DNA from: Streptomyces gossypii
Lineage (GTDB): Bacteria > Actinomycetota > Actinomycetes > Streptomycetales > Streptomycetaceae
Assembly: GCF_025165795.1 (NCBI RefSeq)
Contig: NZ_JAJAGO010000018.1
Coordinates: 85,599 to 149,598, forward strand
Direction: 5' to 3'
DNA: 64,000 nucleotides
Part shown: piece by piece, positions 28,517 through 36,562 of the stretch
Layout: each line of letters begins with the position of its first letter
Numbering within the stretch: the first letter of the stretch is position 1
Made by a program: the position numbers and the translations under genes
The notes under the pieces: model-generated
What the model saw: the letters and a program-made list of their open reading frames with translations, nothing else
Databases searched by the model: none
What the model was told of the DNA's origin: nothing

Positions 28517-29269
28517 CTACGCGGTGTGCACCCGCACCCCCAGCGCGCGGAGGGCGGCGGTGTCGGCCTCGTCCGCCGCGCTGTCGGTGACGACGGCGCT
28601 GATCTCGCTGAGCGGGCAGATCTTGGCGAAGGTGACCTTGCCGATCTTGGTGCTGTCCGCGACCACGACGGTGCGGGTGCTGTTGCGCAGGAAAGCGCGG
28701 TCGGTGTGCGCCTCCATCTGGTCGTGCGTGCTGCACCCGCCCCCGGTCGTGAGCCCGTCGACGCCGATGAAGCTGATGTCGATGTGGTACTCGTCCAGCA
28801 TGCGTTCGGCGACCGGGCCCACCAGTTCGTAGCTCTGCGAGCGCGCGTTGCCCCCGATGACGACGAGCTGGAGATCCGGCCGCACCACCAGGTCCGCCGC
28901 GATGTTCACCGCGTTGGTCACCACGGTGATGCCGCTGCGCCCGGCCAGCGCCCGCGCGACCTCGGTGACCGTGGTGCCCCCCGTCATGCCGACCACCGCG
29001 CCGTCCGGCACCAGTTCGGCCGCGGCGGCCGCGATGCGCTGCTTCTGCGCCTGCTGCCTGCCCGCGCGATGCCGCATCGGCAGCTCGGACGGGGCGGTCA
29101 CCGCGCCGCCGTGGGTGCGCCGCAACAGGCCCTGTTCGTGCAGCGACCGCAGATCGCGGCGTACCGTCGCACCGGAGACACCCAGCAGGACGGCCAGCTG
29201 ATGGACGTCCGCACTGCCTTCGGAGGACACATGGTCGATGATCCGGTTCAACCGATCACTCTTGAGCAT
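28517..29269 (-). CDS. DeoR/GlpR-family sugar-phosphate repressor
   Basis: 250 residues. The N-terminal DeoR winged helix (RLNRIIDHVSSEGSADVHQLAVLLGVSGATVRRDL, split) is followed by the DeoRC sugar-phosphate sensor domain (IGMTGGTTVTEVARAL-like GMTGGTTV, VVIGGNARSQSYELVGPVAE, DISFIGVDGL). AgaR-type repressors of this family govern amino-sugar operons and release DNA on binding a sugar phosphate. It sits between the isomerase/aldolase operon and the GH114/ABC genes and probably controls both. Confidence 0.9.
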   Translation of the reverse strand: MLKSDRLNRIIDHVSSEGSADVHQLAVLLGVSGATVRRDLRSLHEQGLLRRTHGGAVTAPSELPMRHRAGRQQAQKQRIAAAAAELVPDGAVVGMTGGTTVTEVARALAGRSGITVVTNAVNIAADLVVRPDLQLVVIGGNARSQSYELVGPVAERMLDEYHIDISFIGVDGLTTGGGCSTHDQMEAHTDRAFLRNSTRTVVVADSTKIGKVTFAKICPLSEISAVVTDSAADEADTAALRALGVRVHTA

Positions 29270-29600
29270 GCCCGGAGTGTAGCTCCGATCAGCTGCGCAT
29301 GGCTCGGAAAAGCGGGATTGACCAGGCTTTCTCCGGTCTCTCTACGGTTCGGTCGCGGGTCGTGGCAGTCTGCTGCACACCGACGACGCTGCGCATATCA
29401 GCGAATGTGCTCAAGTTCGAACTCTTGACGTGCGCGAAATGACGCGCTTGGATCCTGCCAGTGCCTGGGGTGGGAAACCCGGCACCGAAGAGGTGCGCCC
29501 AGCCGGTAGCGGATGCGGTCCGAAGCCCGGCCTGAGTCGCCAGGAGCGCGTAGAGCGTCGTCCGAGGCGGGGCCGTACCCCCGATTGATGGAGCAGTTCC
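29270..29600. promoter_or_regulatory. Control region between deoR-type and GH114 genes
   Basis: 331 bp, no coding signal. The stretch near 29400-29445 is relatively AT-rich and includes the palindrome AGTTCGAACT (29414-29423), preceded by TGTGCTCA, which resembles the GTTGCTCAACTT upstream of the isomerase operon. It is therefore a candidate second operator of the DeoR protein. A ribosome site (GGAG) lies near 29590. Confidence 0.45.
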
Positions 29601-30428
29601 ATGCCTGTCAACCATGCTCTGCGGGGCTGGCGCCCCTGGGCGGCAGCCGCACTGGCGACGGCTGCCCTCGTCACCGCCGGTCTCACCGGCACGTCCTCGA
29701 AGGCCGACGCCGCGGCCAACCCTTCGCTGCCCCCGCCCGGGGCAGGGTTCGACTACCAGATCGGCGGCCCGTACGACCCGCCCGCCGATGTCGAGATCGT
29801 CAGCCGGGACCGCGCGGCGGAGCCCGCCGACGGCCTCTACAACATCTGCTACGTGAACGCCTTCCAGGTCCAGCCCGGCGAGACCCGCGAGTGGCCCACC
29901 GACCTGCTGCTGCGGGACGAGAACGGTGACGTCGTCATGGACCCGGACTGGAACGAGCCGCTCCTGGACATCGGCACCGCCGGCAAGCGCGAGCGGATCG
30001 CCGACAAGGTCAACGGCTGGACGGACGGCTGTGCCGACAAGGGCTTCGACGCGGTGGAGCCCGACAACTACGACAGCTACACGCGCTCCGAGAACCTGCT
30101 CACCCCCAGGGACGCCAAGGCGTTCATCACGCTGCTGTCGGCGCACGCGCACTCCCGTGGCCTGGCGATCGGCCAGAAGAACACGGTGGAGCTCGCGGAC
30201 AGCCGGGACGAGACCGGCCTGGACTTCGCGGTCGCGGAGGAGTGCGGCGAGTACGAGGAGTGCGGCGGTTACGCGGAGGCCTTCGACGACCACGTCGTGG
30301 TGATCGAGTACACGGACCGGGGCCTGGAGCGGGCCTGCGCTGACTGGGACGACCGGCTGAGCATCGTCCGCCGGGACGTCGGCGTCACCACGCCGGACAG
30401 CGACAAGTACGTCCACGCGATCTGCTAG
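29601..30428 (+). CDS. Secreted GH114 endo-alpha-1,4-polygalactosaminidase
   Basis: 275 residues. A signal peptide (about residues 1-38: basic start, ALATAALVTAGLTGT, then SSKADAAAN) predicts secretion. The catalytic domain begins FDYQIGGPYDPP and shows the GH114 pattern: YNICYVNAFQVQP, WNEPLLDIG, GFDAVEPDNYDSYT (catalytic aspartate), LAIGQKNTVEL and DFAVAEECGEYEECGGY. GH114 enzymes cut alpha-1,4-linked (N-acetyl)galactosamine polymers such as fungal galactosaminogalactan or Pel. The products fit the neighbouring importer and AgaS-like isomerase. Its stop codon lies inside the inverted repeat of a MITE-like element. Confidence 0.88.
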   Translation: MPVNHALRGWRPWAAAALATAALVTAGLTGTSSKADAAANPSLPPPGAGFDYQIGGPYDPPADVEIVSRDRAAEPADGLYNICYVNAFQVQPGETREWPTDLLLRDENGDVVMDPDWNEPLLDIGTAGKRERIADKVNGWTDGCADKGFDAVEPDNYDSYTRSENLLTPRDAKAFITLLSAHAHSRGLAIGQKNTVELADSRDETGLDFAVAEECGEYEECGGYAEAFDDHVVVIEYTDRGLERACADWDDRLSIVRRDVGVTTPDSDKYVHAIC

Positions 30429-30564
30429 TGCCGTGACCGGCAAGGTCTGCCCGCCAAGGAGCGTCGTCCGACACGGCGAGCATGGGGTCTCCCCGGGCCC
30501 GCAGGGCCGAGGGGACGCGTGCAGGGCGGCGCGACGGAGCAGACCTTGCCGGTCACGGCACTAG
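30425..30564. mobile_element. MITE-like element with perfect 26-bp inverted ends
   Basis: The left end 30425-30450 starts CTAGTGCCGTGACCGGCAAG and continues GTCTGC; the right end 30539-30564 is its exact reverse complement, leaving 88 bp between with no reading frame of note. The outer CTAG contains a TA step, as expected for IS630/Tc1-type targets, and the terminal CTAGTGxCxTGA matches the ends of the IS630-type remnant at 58016-58468. The left arm supplies the TAG stop of the GH114 gene. It may also act as a transcription terminator. Confidence 0.8.
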
Positions 30565-30846
30565 GAGCCGGTCCCTGGCCCAGGCCCAGGCCATGCCCCT
30601 TGGCTGGGCCGACTCCCGGGGAACGGGACCCTGCCGCCCGAGGGCGGTGAACTCACCACTTCGCGACCTCGCCTTTGCGGCCTCGCGACCTTACTGACCG
30701 CGTCGCGCCGGACAGCACGAGCGCCGGACAGCACCCCACAGCACCCACATGGCGGAGACCTCACCCACCCCACGTCCTCCGTCTCCCTTCCCGTCGCCCC
30801 CGTCCCTTCCCTCCCCTCCCCTCCCCTCTTCGTCAAGGAGATCTCG

Positions 30847-32181
30847 ATGACCCGTATCCGGGGTACTCAGCCTCCCCTCCCCCGGCGCCGCCTGCTGCGG
30901 GGTGGCGCGGCCCTCGCGGCCGGGGGCGCCGGAGCCGCCCTCCTCCCCGGCTGCGCGCCGGGCGCCTCCGACGGCGTCAGCGCCGACGGCACCGTGACCG
31001 TCGAGCTCTGGCACGGTCAGAGCGACACCGGCAAGAAGGCCATCGAGAAGCTGGTGGGCGAGTTCAACCGCACGCACCCCCGCATCCGCGTGGACGCGGG
31101 CGGGGGCGGGGTGCTGTCCGACGCCATGCTCCAGAAGGTCACAGCGGCGCTGGCGTCCGGCTCGTATCCGGACATCGCCTATGTCTTCGGCTCCGACCTG
31201 GCGAGCGTCGCCCGCAGCCCCAGCGTCGTGGACCTCGGCTCGGCGCTGCGCGACGGGGAGACCCCCTGGACCAGCTACTGGCAGGCGGCCCGGGACGCGG
31301 TCACCCTCAACGGCCGGATACGCGCCGCGCCCGCGCTCCTGGACGCGCTAGCCGTCGTCTACAACAAGAAGCTGTTCCGCGAGGCCGGCGTGCCCTTCCC
31401 CGAGGAGGGCTGGACCTGGCCGGAGTTCGTGCGGACCGCCGAGAAGCTCACCGACAGCGGCCGCGGCGTGTTCGGCACCGGCTGGCCCGGCACGGGCGAC
31501 GAGGACACCGTGTGGCGGCTCTGGCCGATGATCTGGGACCAGGGCGGCGACGTGATCGCCGACGACGGCAAGGGCATCGGCTTCGCCGACGAGGGCGTAC
31601 GCGCGCTGGAGACGCTCGAAGCGCTGGCCGGGGACTCGAGCGTCTACATCGACCCCAAGCCGGGCAGCGAGCAGATGTACCAGGTCTTCCTGGGCGGCCG
31701 GATGGCGATGGTCGCCACCGGCCCCTGGCAGCTCCCCGACATCCTCGGCGCCGGCATCGACTACGGCGTGGTGCCGCTGCCCACCTACAGCGGAAAGCCC
31801 GTCACCATCTCCGGCCCGGACACCTGGACCGTCTTCGACAACGGCGACGCCCGCTCGCGCGCCGCCGTGGAGTTCGTCAGCTGGATGATCCAGCCGGAAC
31901 GCGACGTCCGCTGGGACATCGCCGCCGGCAGCCTCCCGCTGAGCACCGCCACCGAGAGACGGCCGGAATGGCGCGAGCACTCGGAGCGCACGGCGGGCCT
32001 GCCCGTCTTCACCAAGGCCCTCGACAACGCGCGGGTGCGGCCGGTGCACGCCGCCTACCCGCAGATCTCGCAGGCGCTGGGCCAGGCCGTCGTCGCCGTG
32101 CTGCTGGGCCGCAAGAGCCCCGAGGCGGCCCTGCGCGACTGCGCGGACAAGGCCAACGCCGCCCTGCTGATCCCCAGATGA
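30847..32181 (+). CDS. ABC sugar importer, solute-binding lipoprotein
   Basis: 444 residues with AAGGAG 8 bp before the ATG. The signal has a twin-arginine-like RRRLLRGGAALAAGG and the lipobox LPGCAPG (Cys about 37), so it is a lipoprotein facing outward. The remainder is a family 1 extracellular solute-binding protein (VTVELWHGQSDTGKKAIEKLV at the start, YNKKLFREAGVPFPEEGWTW in the middle). It captures sugars for the two permeases encoded immediately downstream. The cytoplasmic ATPase is not encoded here; Streptomyces commonly use the shared MsiK. Confidence 0.92.
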   Translation: MTRIRGTQPPLPRRRLLRGGAALAAGGAGAALLPGCAPGASDGVSADGTVTVELWHGQSDTGKKAIEKLVGEFNRTHPRIRVDAGGGGVLSDAMLQKVTAALASGSYPDIAYVFGSDLASVARSPSVVDLGSALRDGETPWTSYWQAARDAVTLNGRIRAAPALLDALAVVYNKKLFREAGVPFPEEGWTWPEFVRTAEKLTDSGRGVFGTGWPGTGDEDTVWRLWPMIWDQGGDVIADDGKGIGFADEGVRALETLEALAGDSSVYIDPKPGSEQMYQVFLGGRMAMVATGPWQLPDILGAGIDYGVVPLPTYSGKPVTISGPDTWTVFDNGDARSRAAVEFVSWMIQPERDVRWDIAAGSLPLSTATERRPEWREHSERTAGLPVFTKALDNARVRPVHAAYPQISQALGQAVVAVLLGRKSPEAALRDCADKANAALLIPR

Positions 32182-32192
32182 GGAAGGCCGTC

Positions 32193-33203
32193 ATGTCGAC
32201 AGTGCCCCGCGCGGTCACCCTTGAGGCGCGCACCGCTCCACCGGACAAGAACCGCCCGGACGACCTGGACGCCCCGGACGGTTCCGGCCGCCCGGCCCGG
32301 CCCTCCGGCCCGACGCGCCGCCGGATCCGCCGGGAGAGCGCCACCGCCTGGGCGTTCGTCGGCCCGTCGGTGCTGATCATCCTCGGGCTGGCGATCGTCC
32401 CCGTCGTCTGGTCCCTGCTGCTGTCCTTCCGTGCCGACGACCTGGTCACACCCGGCCGCTGGGTCGGACTGGACAACTACCGGGCCCTGGCCGAGGACCC
32501 CAACTTCCACACCGCCGTGGGGAACACCCTGCTCTACGCGGCGCTTTTCGTACCGCTGAGCCTGGTGGGCGGTCTCGCGCTCGCGCTGGCGCTGAACCGC
32601 CGCATCCGCCTCATCGGCTTCTACCGCACCCTGATCTTCATCCCGTTCGTCGTCTCCGCGACCGCGCAGGGCGTGCTGTTCTCGTTCATCCTCGACCCCG
32701 AGTTCGGCGCGGCCAACTCGCTGCTGCACAAGCTGGGCATCTCGCGCCAGGGCTTCCTGAGCGACCCGGACCAGGCGCTGTACCTGCTGGTGGGGATCTC
32801 GCTGTGGAGCGGGATCGGCTTCTGTGTCGTCGTGTACCTCGCCGCGCTCCAGGACGTGCCGCCGGAGCTCGTCGAATCCGCCCGGCTGGACGGCGCCGGA
32901 CGGTGGCGGGTGCTGCGCCACATCACCCTGCCCACCCTCACCCCGGTCAGCGTGTTCCTGGTGCTGTGGCAGCTCATCCAGGCGCTCCAGGTCTTCGACC
33001 TGATCTATGTGACCACCAAGGGCGGCCCGCTCGGGTCGACGACCGTCATCGTCTACTTCGTCTGGGAGCAGGCGTTCCGCACCTTCACCGCGGGGTACGG
33101 CGCGGCGGCCGCGTACGTCCTCGCCCTCGCCCTGCTGATCGCCGGTGCCGCGCTCCAAGTGCAGCGGCGCTACCGGGCCCGTACGGAAGGAGCCGTCCGA
33201 TGA
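32193..33203 (+). CDS. ABC sugar importer permease (MalF type)
   Basis: 336 residues from the ATG at 32193, which has AGGAAGG 5 bp upstream; an ATG at 32178 overlapping the previous stop is the alternative. Six membrane helices follow a 50-residue polar N-terminus. The EAA loop for ATPase contact is ELVESARLDGAGRWRVLRHITLPTLTP. Pairs with the next gene's product to form the channel; overlaps it by ATGA. Confidence 0.92.
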   Translation: MSTVPRAVTLEARTAPPDKNRPDDLDAPDGSGRPARPSGPTRRRIRRESATAWAFVGPSVLIILGLAIVPVVWSLLLSFRADDLVTPGRWVGLDNYRALAEDPNFHTAVGNTLLYAALFVPLSLVGGLALALALNRRIRLIGFYRTLIFIPFVVSATAQGVLFSFILDPEFGAANSLLHKLGISRQGFLSDPDQALYLLVGISLWSGIGFCVVVYLAALQDVPPELVESARLDGAGRWRVLRHITLPTLTPVSVFLVLWQLIQALQVFDLIYVTTKGGPLGSTTVIVYFVWEQAFRTFTAGYGAAAAYVLALALLIAGAALQVQRRYRARTEGAVR

Positions 33204-34090
33204 CCGCCTCCATGGCAGTGGCCGACACCCCGGTGGAACCGTCGGCGGCTCAGCGGCGGGGCGGGAAACGGCGGCGGTGGCTGCCGTTCAGCCCCTGGCA
33301 TCTGCTGCTCGCGCCGCTGGCGCTCGGCTTCGCCCTGCCGCTGCTGTGGCTGCTGCTCACCTCGGTGATGAGCGACGCCGAGATCAACCGCTTCCCGCCC
33401 GCGCTCTGGCCCGACGGCATCGACCTGGGCGGCTACCGCTACGTGCTGGGCAACGCGATGTTCCCCCGCTGGTTCGCCAACTCGTTCATCGTCTCGTCGG
33501 TGGCGGTGGCGTCGAATCTGCTGCTCGGGGCGCTGGGCGGTTACGCGTTCGCCCGGATGCGGTTCGCGGGGTCTCGGCTGCTGCTCGGGCTGATGCTGGC
33601 GACCATGATCATCCCGTTCCAGCTCACGATGATCCCCACCTTCCTGGTGATGAAGGAGCTGGGGCTGATCGACACCCTGGGCGCGCTCATCGTGCCCGCC
33701 CTGGTCACCCCGTTCGCCGTGTTCCTCTTCCGGCAGTTCTTCCTCTCGCTCCCACGTGAGATGGAGGAGGCGGCGTGGATCGACGGCTGCTCCCGGCTCC
33801 GGGTGCTGGTCTCCATCATCATGCCGCTGGCCCGTCCGGCGCTGGCCACCGTCGCCGTGCTGACCTTCCTGGCCACCTGGAACGACCTGACCTGGCCGCT
33901 CATCGCCATCAACCACGACACCCAGTACACGCTCCAGCTGGGGCTGACGACCTTCCAGGGGCAGCACCACACCCGCTGGTCGGCGGTCATGGCGGGCAAC
34001 GTGCTCACGGTACTGCCGGTACTCGCCGCGTTCCTGTTCGCCCAGAAGACCTTCATCCAGTCGCTGACCTCCAGCGGGCTGAAGGGCTAG
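33200..34090 (+). CDS. ABC sugar importer permease (MalG type)
   Basis: 296 residues, six helices. The EAA loop reads EMEEAAWIDGCSRLRVLVSIIMPLARPALA, split around residues 195-225, and MIIPFQLTMIPTFLVMKELGLIDT is the typical MalG-like segment. Second permease of the importer, translationally coupled to the first. The C-terminus (QKTFIQSLTSSGLKG) is the usual end of this family. Confidence 0.93.
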   Translation: MTASMAVADTPVEPSAAQRRGGKRRRWLPFSPWHLLLAPLALGFALPLLWLLLTSVMSDAEINRFPPALWPDGIDLGGYRYVLGNAMFPRWFANSFIVSSVAVASNLLLGALGGYAFARMRFAGSRLLLGLMLATMIIPFQLTMIPTFLVMKELGLIDTLGALIVPALVTPFAVFLFRQFFLSLPREMEEAAWIDGCSRLRVLVSIIMPLARPALATVAVLTFLATWNDLTWPLIAINHDTQYTLQLGLTTFQGQHHTRWSAVMAGNVLTVLPVLAAFLFAQKTFIQSLTSSGLKG

Positions 34091-34156
34091 TGCCTGTTTC
34101 TCGGACCGTCCCGTCCCTCCCCCTGTTTCGCCCTCCCTCGCACCAGGAAGCGCACC

Positions 34157-35236
34157 ATGTCTCCCCCTTTTGATCTGCTCGTGATCGGCGACGCCAATCC
34201 GGACGTGGTGCTCGGCCCCGTGCCCCGCACCCTCGCCTTCGGCCAGCGCGAACAGCTGGTCGAGCACGCGAGCCTCGTCCTCGGCGGCTCGGCCGCGATC
34301 ATGGCCTGCGGCGCCGCCCGGCTCGGGCTGCGCGTGGCGTTCGCCGGACGGGTCGGCGACGACCCGGCGGGCGCGTTCGTCCGCCGGTCCCTCACGGACC
34401 GGGGTGTCGACGTCACGGCCCTGGCCACCGACCCCGTACTGCCCACCCCGCTCACCACCGTCGTCCTCGCGGACGGCGGCGACCGTGCCATCCTCACCGC
34501 GCCCGGCACGCTGGCCTCCACCGGCCCCGCGGACGTGCCCGCCGCACTGCTGGCCGAGGTGCGGCACGTGCACGCGGCGTCCTTCTTCCTGCTGCCCCGG
34601 CTCGCCGCACGGCTGCACGAGGTGTTCGCCCTCGCCCACACACATGGTGCGAGCACCTCGCTGGACACCAACGACGATCCGGACCAGCGGTGGGACGCGG
34701 CGCTGCTCGGGCCGGTGCTCGGCGTCACCGACGTCCTGCTGCCGAACGCGGCCGAGGCCCGTGCGCTGGCCGCTGCCCTGGCGGAGGGTCCGGCGGGCGG
34801 GGCGGCGGGCGGCTCGGGAGGTGACACGACGGGTGACGCGGCGGGTGACGCGGCGGGTGACGCGGCGCAGGAACTGTCCGAGGTGGCCGCCGCGCTGTCC
34901 GCCCGCGGGCCGCTGACCGTCGTCAAGGACGGCGCCGACGGCGCACTCGCGCACGACGGCACCCGTACGCTGCGCGCCGCGCCGCCCGCCGTCGAGGCGG
35001 TCGACACCGTCGGCGCGGGGGACAGCTTCGATGCCGGATATGTCGCCGCCGTCCTGCGCGGCCTGGACCCCTCGTCCGCACTGGAGTTCGCCGCCGCCTG
35101 CGGAGCCCTCTCCACCCGCGCCCACGGCGGCACGGCCGCCCAGCCCACCTGGGACGAAGCCTCCTCCGCCGCCTCAGCCACCGTCGCCACCGCCGCCGCC
35201 ACCGCCACCGCTTCGAACCGAAGGATCTCCCGATGA
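34157..35236 (+). CDS. PfkB-family carbohydrate kinase
   Basis: 359 residues. Ribokinase/PfkB motifs: N-terminal DLLVIGDANPDVVLG, GGSAAIMACGAARLGLRVAFAGRVGDD, and C-terminal VDTVGAGDSFDAGYVA with the catalytic aspartate. A low-complexity insert (about residues 210-238) includes three tandem GDAA units from a 12-bp repeat. Encoded between the importer and the GH4 enzyme, so it likely phosphorylates the imported sugar or a ketose phosphate; tagatose-6-phosphate or galactosamine are candidates from context. The C-terminus is Ala/Thr-rich. Overlaps the GH4 gene by ATGA. Confidence 0.88.
   Translation: MSPPFDLLVIGDANPDVVLGPVPRTLAFGQREQLVEHASLVLGGSAAIMACGAARLGLRVAFAGRVGDDPAGAFVRRSLTDRGVDVTALATDPVLPTPLTTVVLADGGDRAILTAPGTLASTGPADVPAALLAEVRHVHAASFFLLPRLAARLHEVFALAHTHGASTSLDTNDDPDQRWDAALLGPVLGVTDVLLPNAAEARALAAALAEGPAGGAAGGSGGDTTGDAAGDAAGDAAQELSEVAAALSARGPLTVVKDGADGALAHDGTRTLRAAPPAVEAVDTVGAGDSFDAGYVAAVLRGLDPSSALEFAAACGALSTRAHGGTAAQPTWDEASSAASATVATAAATATASNRRISR
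34831..34866 (+). repeat. 12-bp tandem repeat inside the kinase gene
   Basis: The unit GGGTGACGCGGC is repeated three times in frame and encodes GDAA units in a loop of the PfkB kinase. It is preceded by a diverged copy (GGTGACACGAC). Confidence 0.7.
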
Positions 35237-36543
35237 CCAGTACCAGGATCACCTTTGTGGGCGCGGGCAGCGTCGTCTTCACCCAGGGCCTGCTGGCCGA
35301 CCTGTTCGCCTTCCCCGAACTGCGCGGCGCCCACATCGCCCTGCACGACATCGACCCCGAACGGCTCGCCACGGCCGAGGGCGCCGCCCGCCGGATCGCC
35401 GCCGAACTCGGCGCCGAACCCGTCATCAGCGCCCACCCGGACCGGCGGGGCGCCCTGGAGGGCGCCGACTTCGTCATCAACATCATCCAGGTCGGCATGA
35501 ACGAGGCGACCCGCACCGACTTCGCCGTCCCGGCCCGCTACGGGGTGCGCCAGACGATCGGCGACACGCTGGGCACCGGCGGCATCTTCCGCGCGCTGCG
35601 CACCTTCCCCGTACTCCGCGCACTGGCCGAGGACATGGCCGAGGTGTGCCCCGACGCGCTGCTGCTGAACTACACGAACCCGATGGCGATGAACGCCCTG
35701 TACCTGCACCGGATCGCGCCCCAGCTCAAGGTCGTCGGCCTGTGCCACTCGGTGTACTGGACGATGAACGACCTCGCGGAGCTGGTCGGCGTCCCCTTCG
35801 AGGAGGTCTCCTACCTCGCGGCCGGGGTGAATCACCAGGCGTGGGTGCTGCGCTTCGAACGGGACGGGCAGGACCTGTATCCGCTGCTCGACCAGGCGAT
35901 CGAGAAGGACGCCGAACTGCGCCGGCGCGTCCGGGTGGACATGTACCGCAGGCTCGGCCACTACCCCACCGAGACCAGCGAGCACTCCTCGGAATACGTC
36001 CCCTGGTATCTGCACCACGACAGCGAGGTGGAGCGGCTGCGGCTGCCCGTCGGCGCGTACCTGGAGATCATCGAGGAGAACGCAGCCAGCTACGAGCGGA
36101 CCCGCGAGGCCCTGGCCACCGGCGCCTCACTGCCGGTGGAGGGCACCTTGGAGTACGCCCCGCAGATCATCCACAGCATGGTCACCGGCACCCCGCGCAC
36201 GGTCTACGGCAACGTGCCCAACCGGGGGCTGATCGACAACCTGCCGGCCGACTCCGTCGTCGAAGTGCCCTGCCTCGTCGACGCGCTGGGCGTCCAGCCC
36301 ACCAGGACCGGCGCGCTCCCGCCGCAGTGCGCCGCCCTGAACCGGGCCTACATCGGGGTCAACGACCTCGTCGTACGGGCTGCCACCGACGGCGAACCGC
36401 GCCACGTCCGGCACGCCGCCATGGCGGACCCGGCCACCGCCGCGGCGCTGCCGGTCGAACGCATCTGGGAGCTGTGCGACGACCTGGTACGCGCCCACGG
36501 CGACCTCCTCCAGCCCGAACTGCGGGAGGTACTGGGCAGCTAG
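35233..36543 (+). CDS. GH4-family NAD-dependent glycosidase (alpha-galactosidase-like)
   Basis: 436 residues. GH4 hallmarks: the Rossmann start ITFVGAGSVVFTQGLL, LLNYTNPMAMN, the metal-binding cysteine/histidine in VVGLCHSVY and AGVNHQAW, and a conserved acidic region (HDIDPERL). GH4 enzymes need NAD+ and Mn2+ and act inside the cell by a redox-elimination mechanism. The CHS motif without a phosphate-binding pattern resembles MelA-type alpha-galactosidases. In this locus the substrate may be an alpha-galactosyl or alpha-galactosaminyl disaccharide brought in by the ABC importer. Last gene of the operon. Confidence 0.9.
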   Translation: MTSTRITFVGAGSVVFTQGLLADLFAFPELRGAHIALHDIDPERLATAEGAARRIAAELGAEPVISAHPDRRGALEGADFVINIIQVGMNEATRTDFAVPARYGVRQTIGDTLGTGGIFRALRTFPVLRALAEDMAEVCPDALLLNYTNPMAMNALYLHRIAPQLKVVGLCHSVYWTMNDLAELVGVPFEEVSYLAAGVNHQAWVLRFERDGQDLYPLLDQAIEKDAELRRRVRVDMYRRLGHYPTETSEHSSEYVPWYLHHDSEVERLRLPVGAYLEIIEENAASYERTREALATGASLPVEGTLEYAPQIIHSMVTGTPRTVYGNVPNRGLIDNLPADSVVEVPCLVDALGVQPTRTGALPPQCAALNRAYIGVNDLVVRAATDGEPRHVRHAAMADPATAAALPVERIWELCDDLVRAHGDLLQPELREVLGS

Positions 36544-36562
36544 GGTCCTGGGCCGCGTCCAC

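Noticed and set aside
30675..33203. 842-codon frame covering the binding protein and the first permease
   Set aside because: The binding protein is coded in another frame with its own lipobox and ribosome site; the permease begins at 32193. The upstream part of this frame is low-complexity noise.
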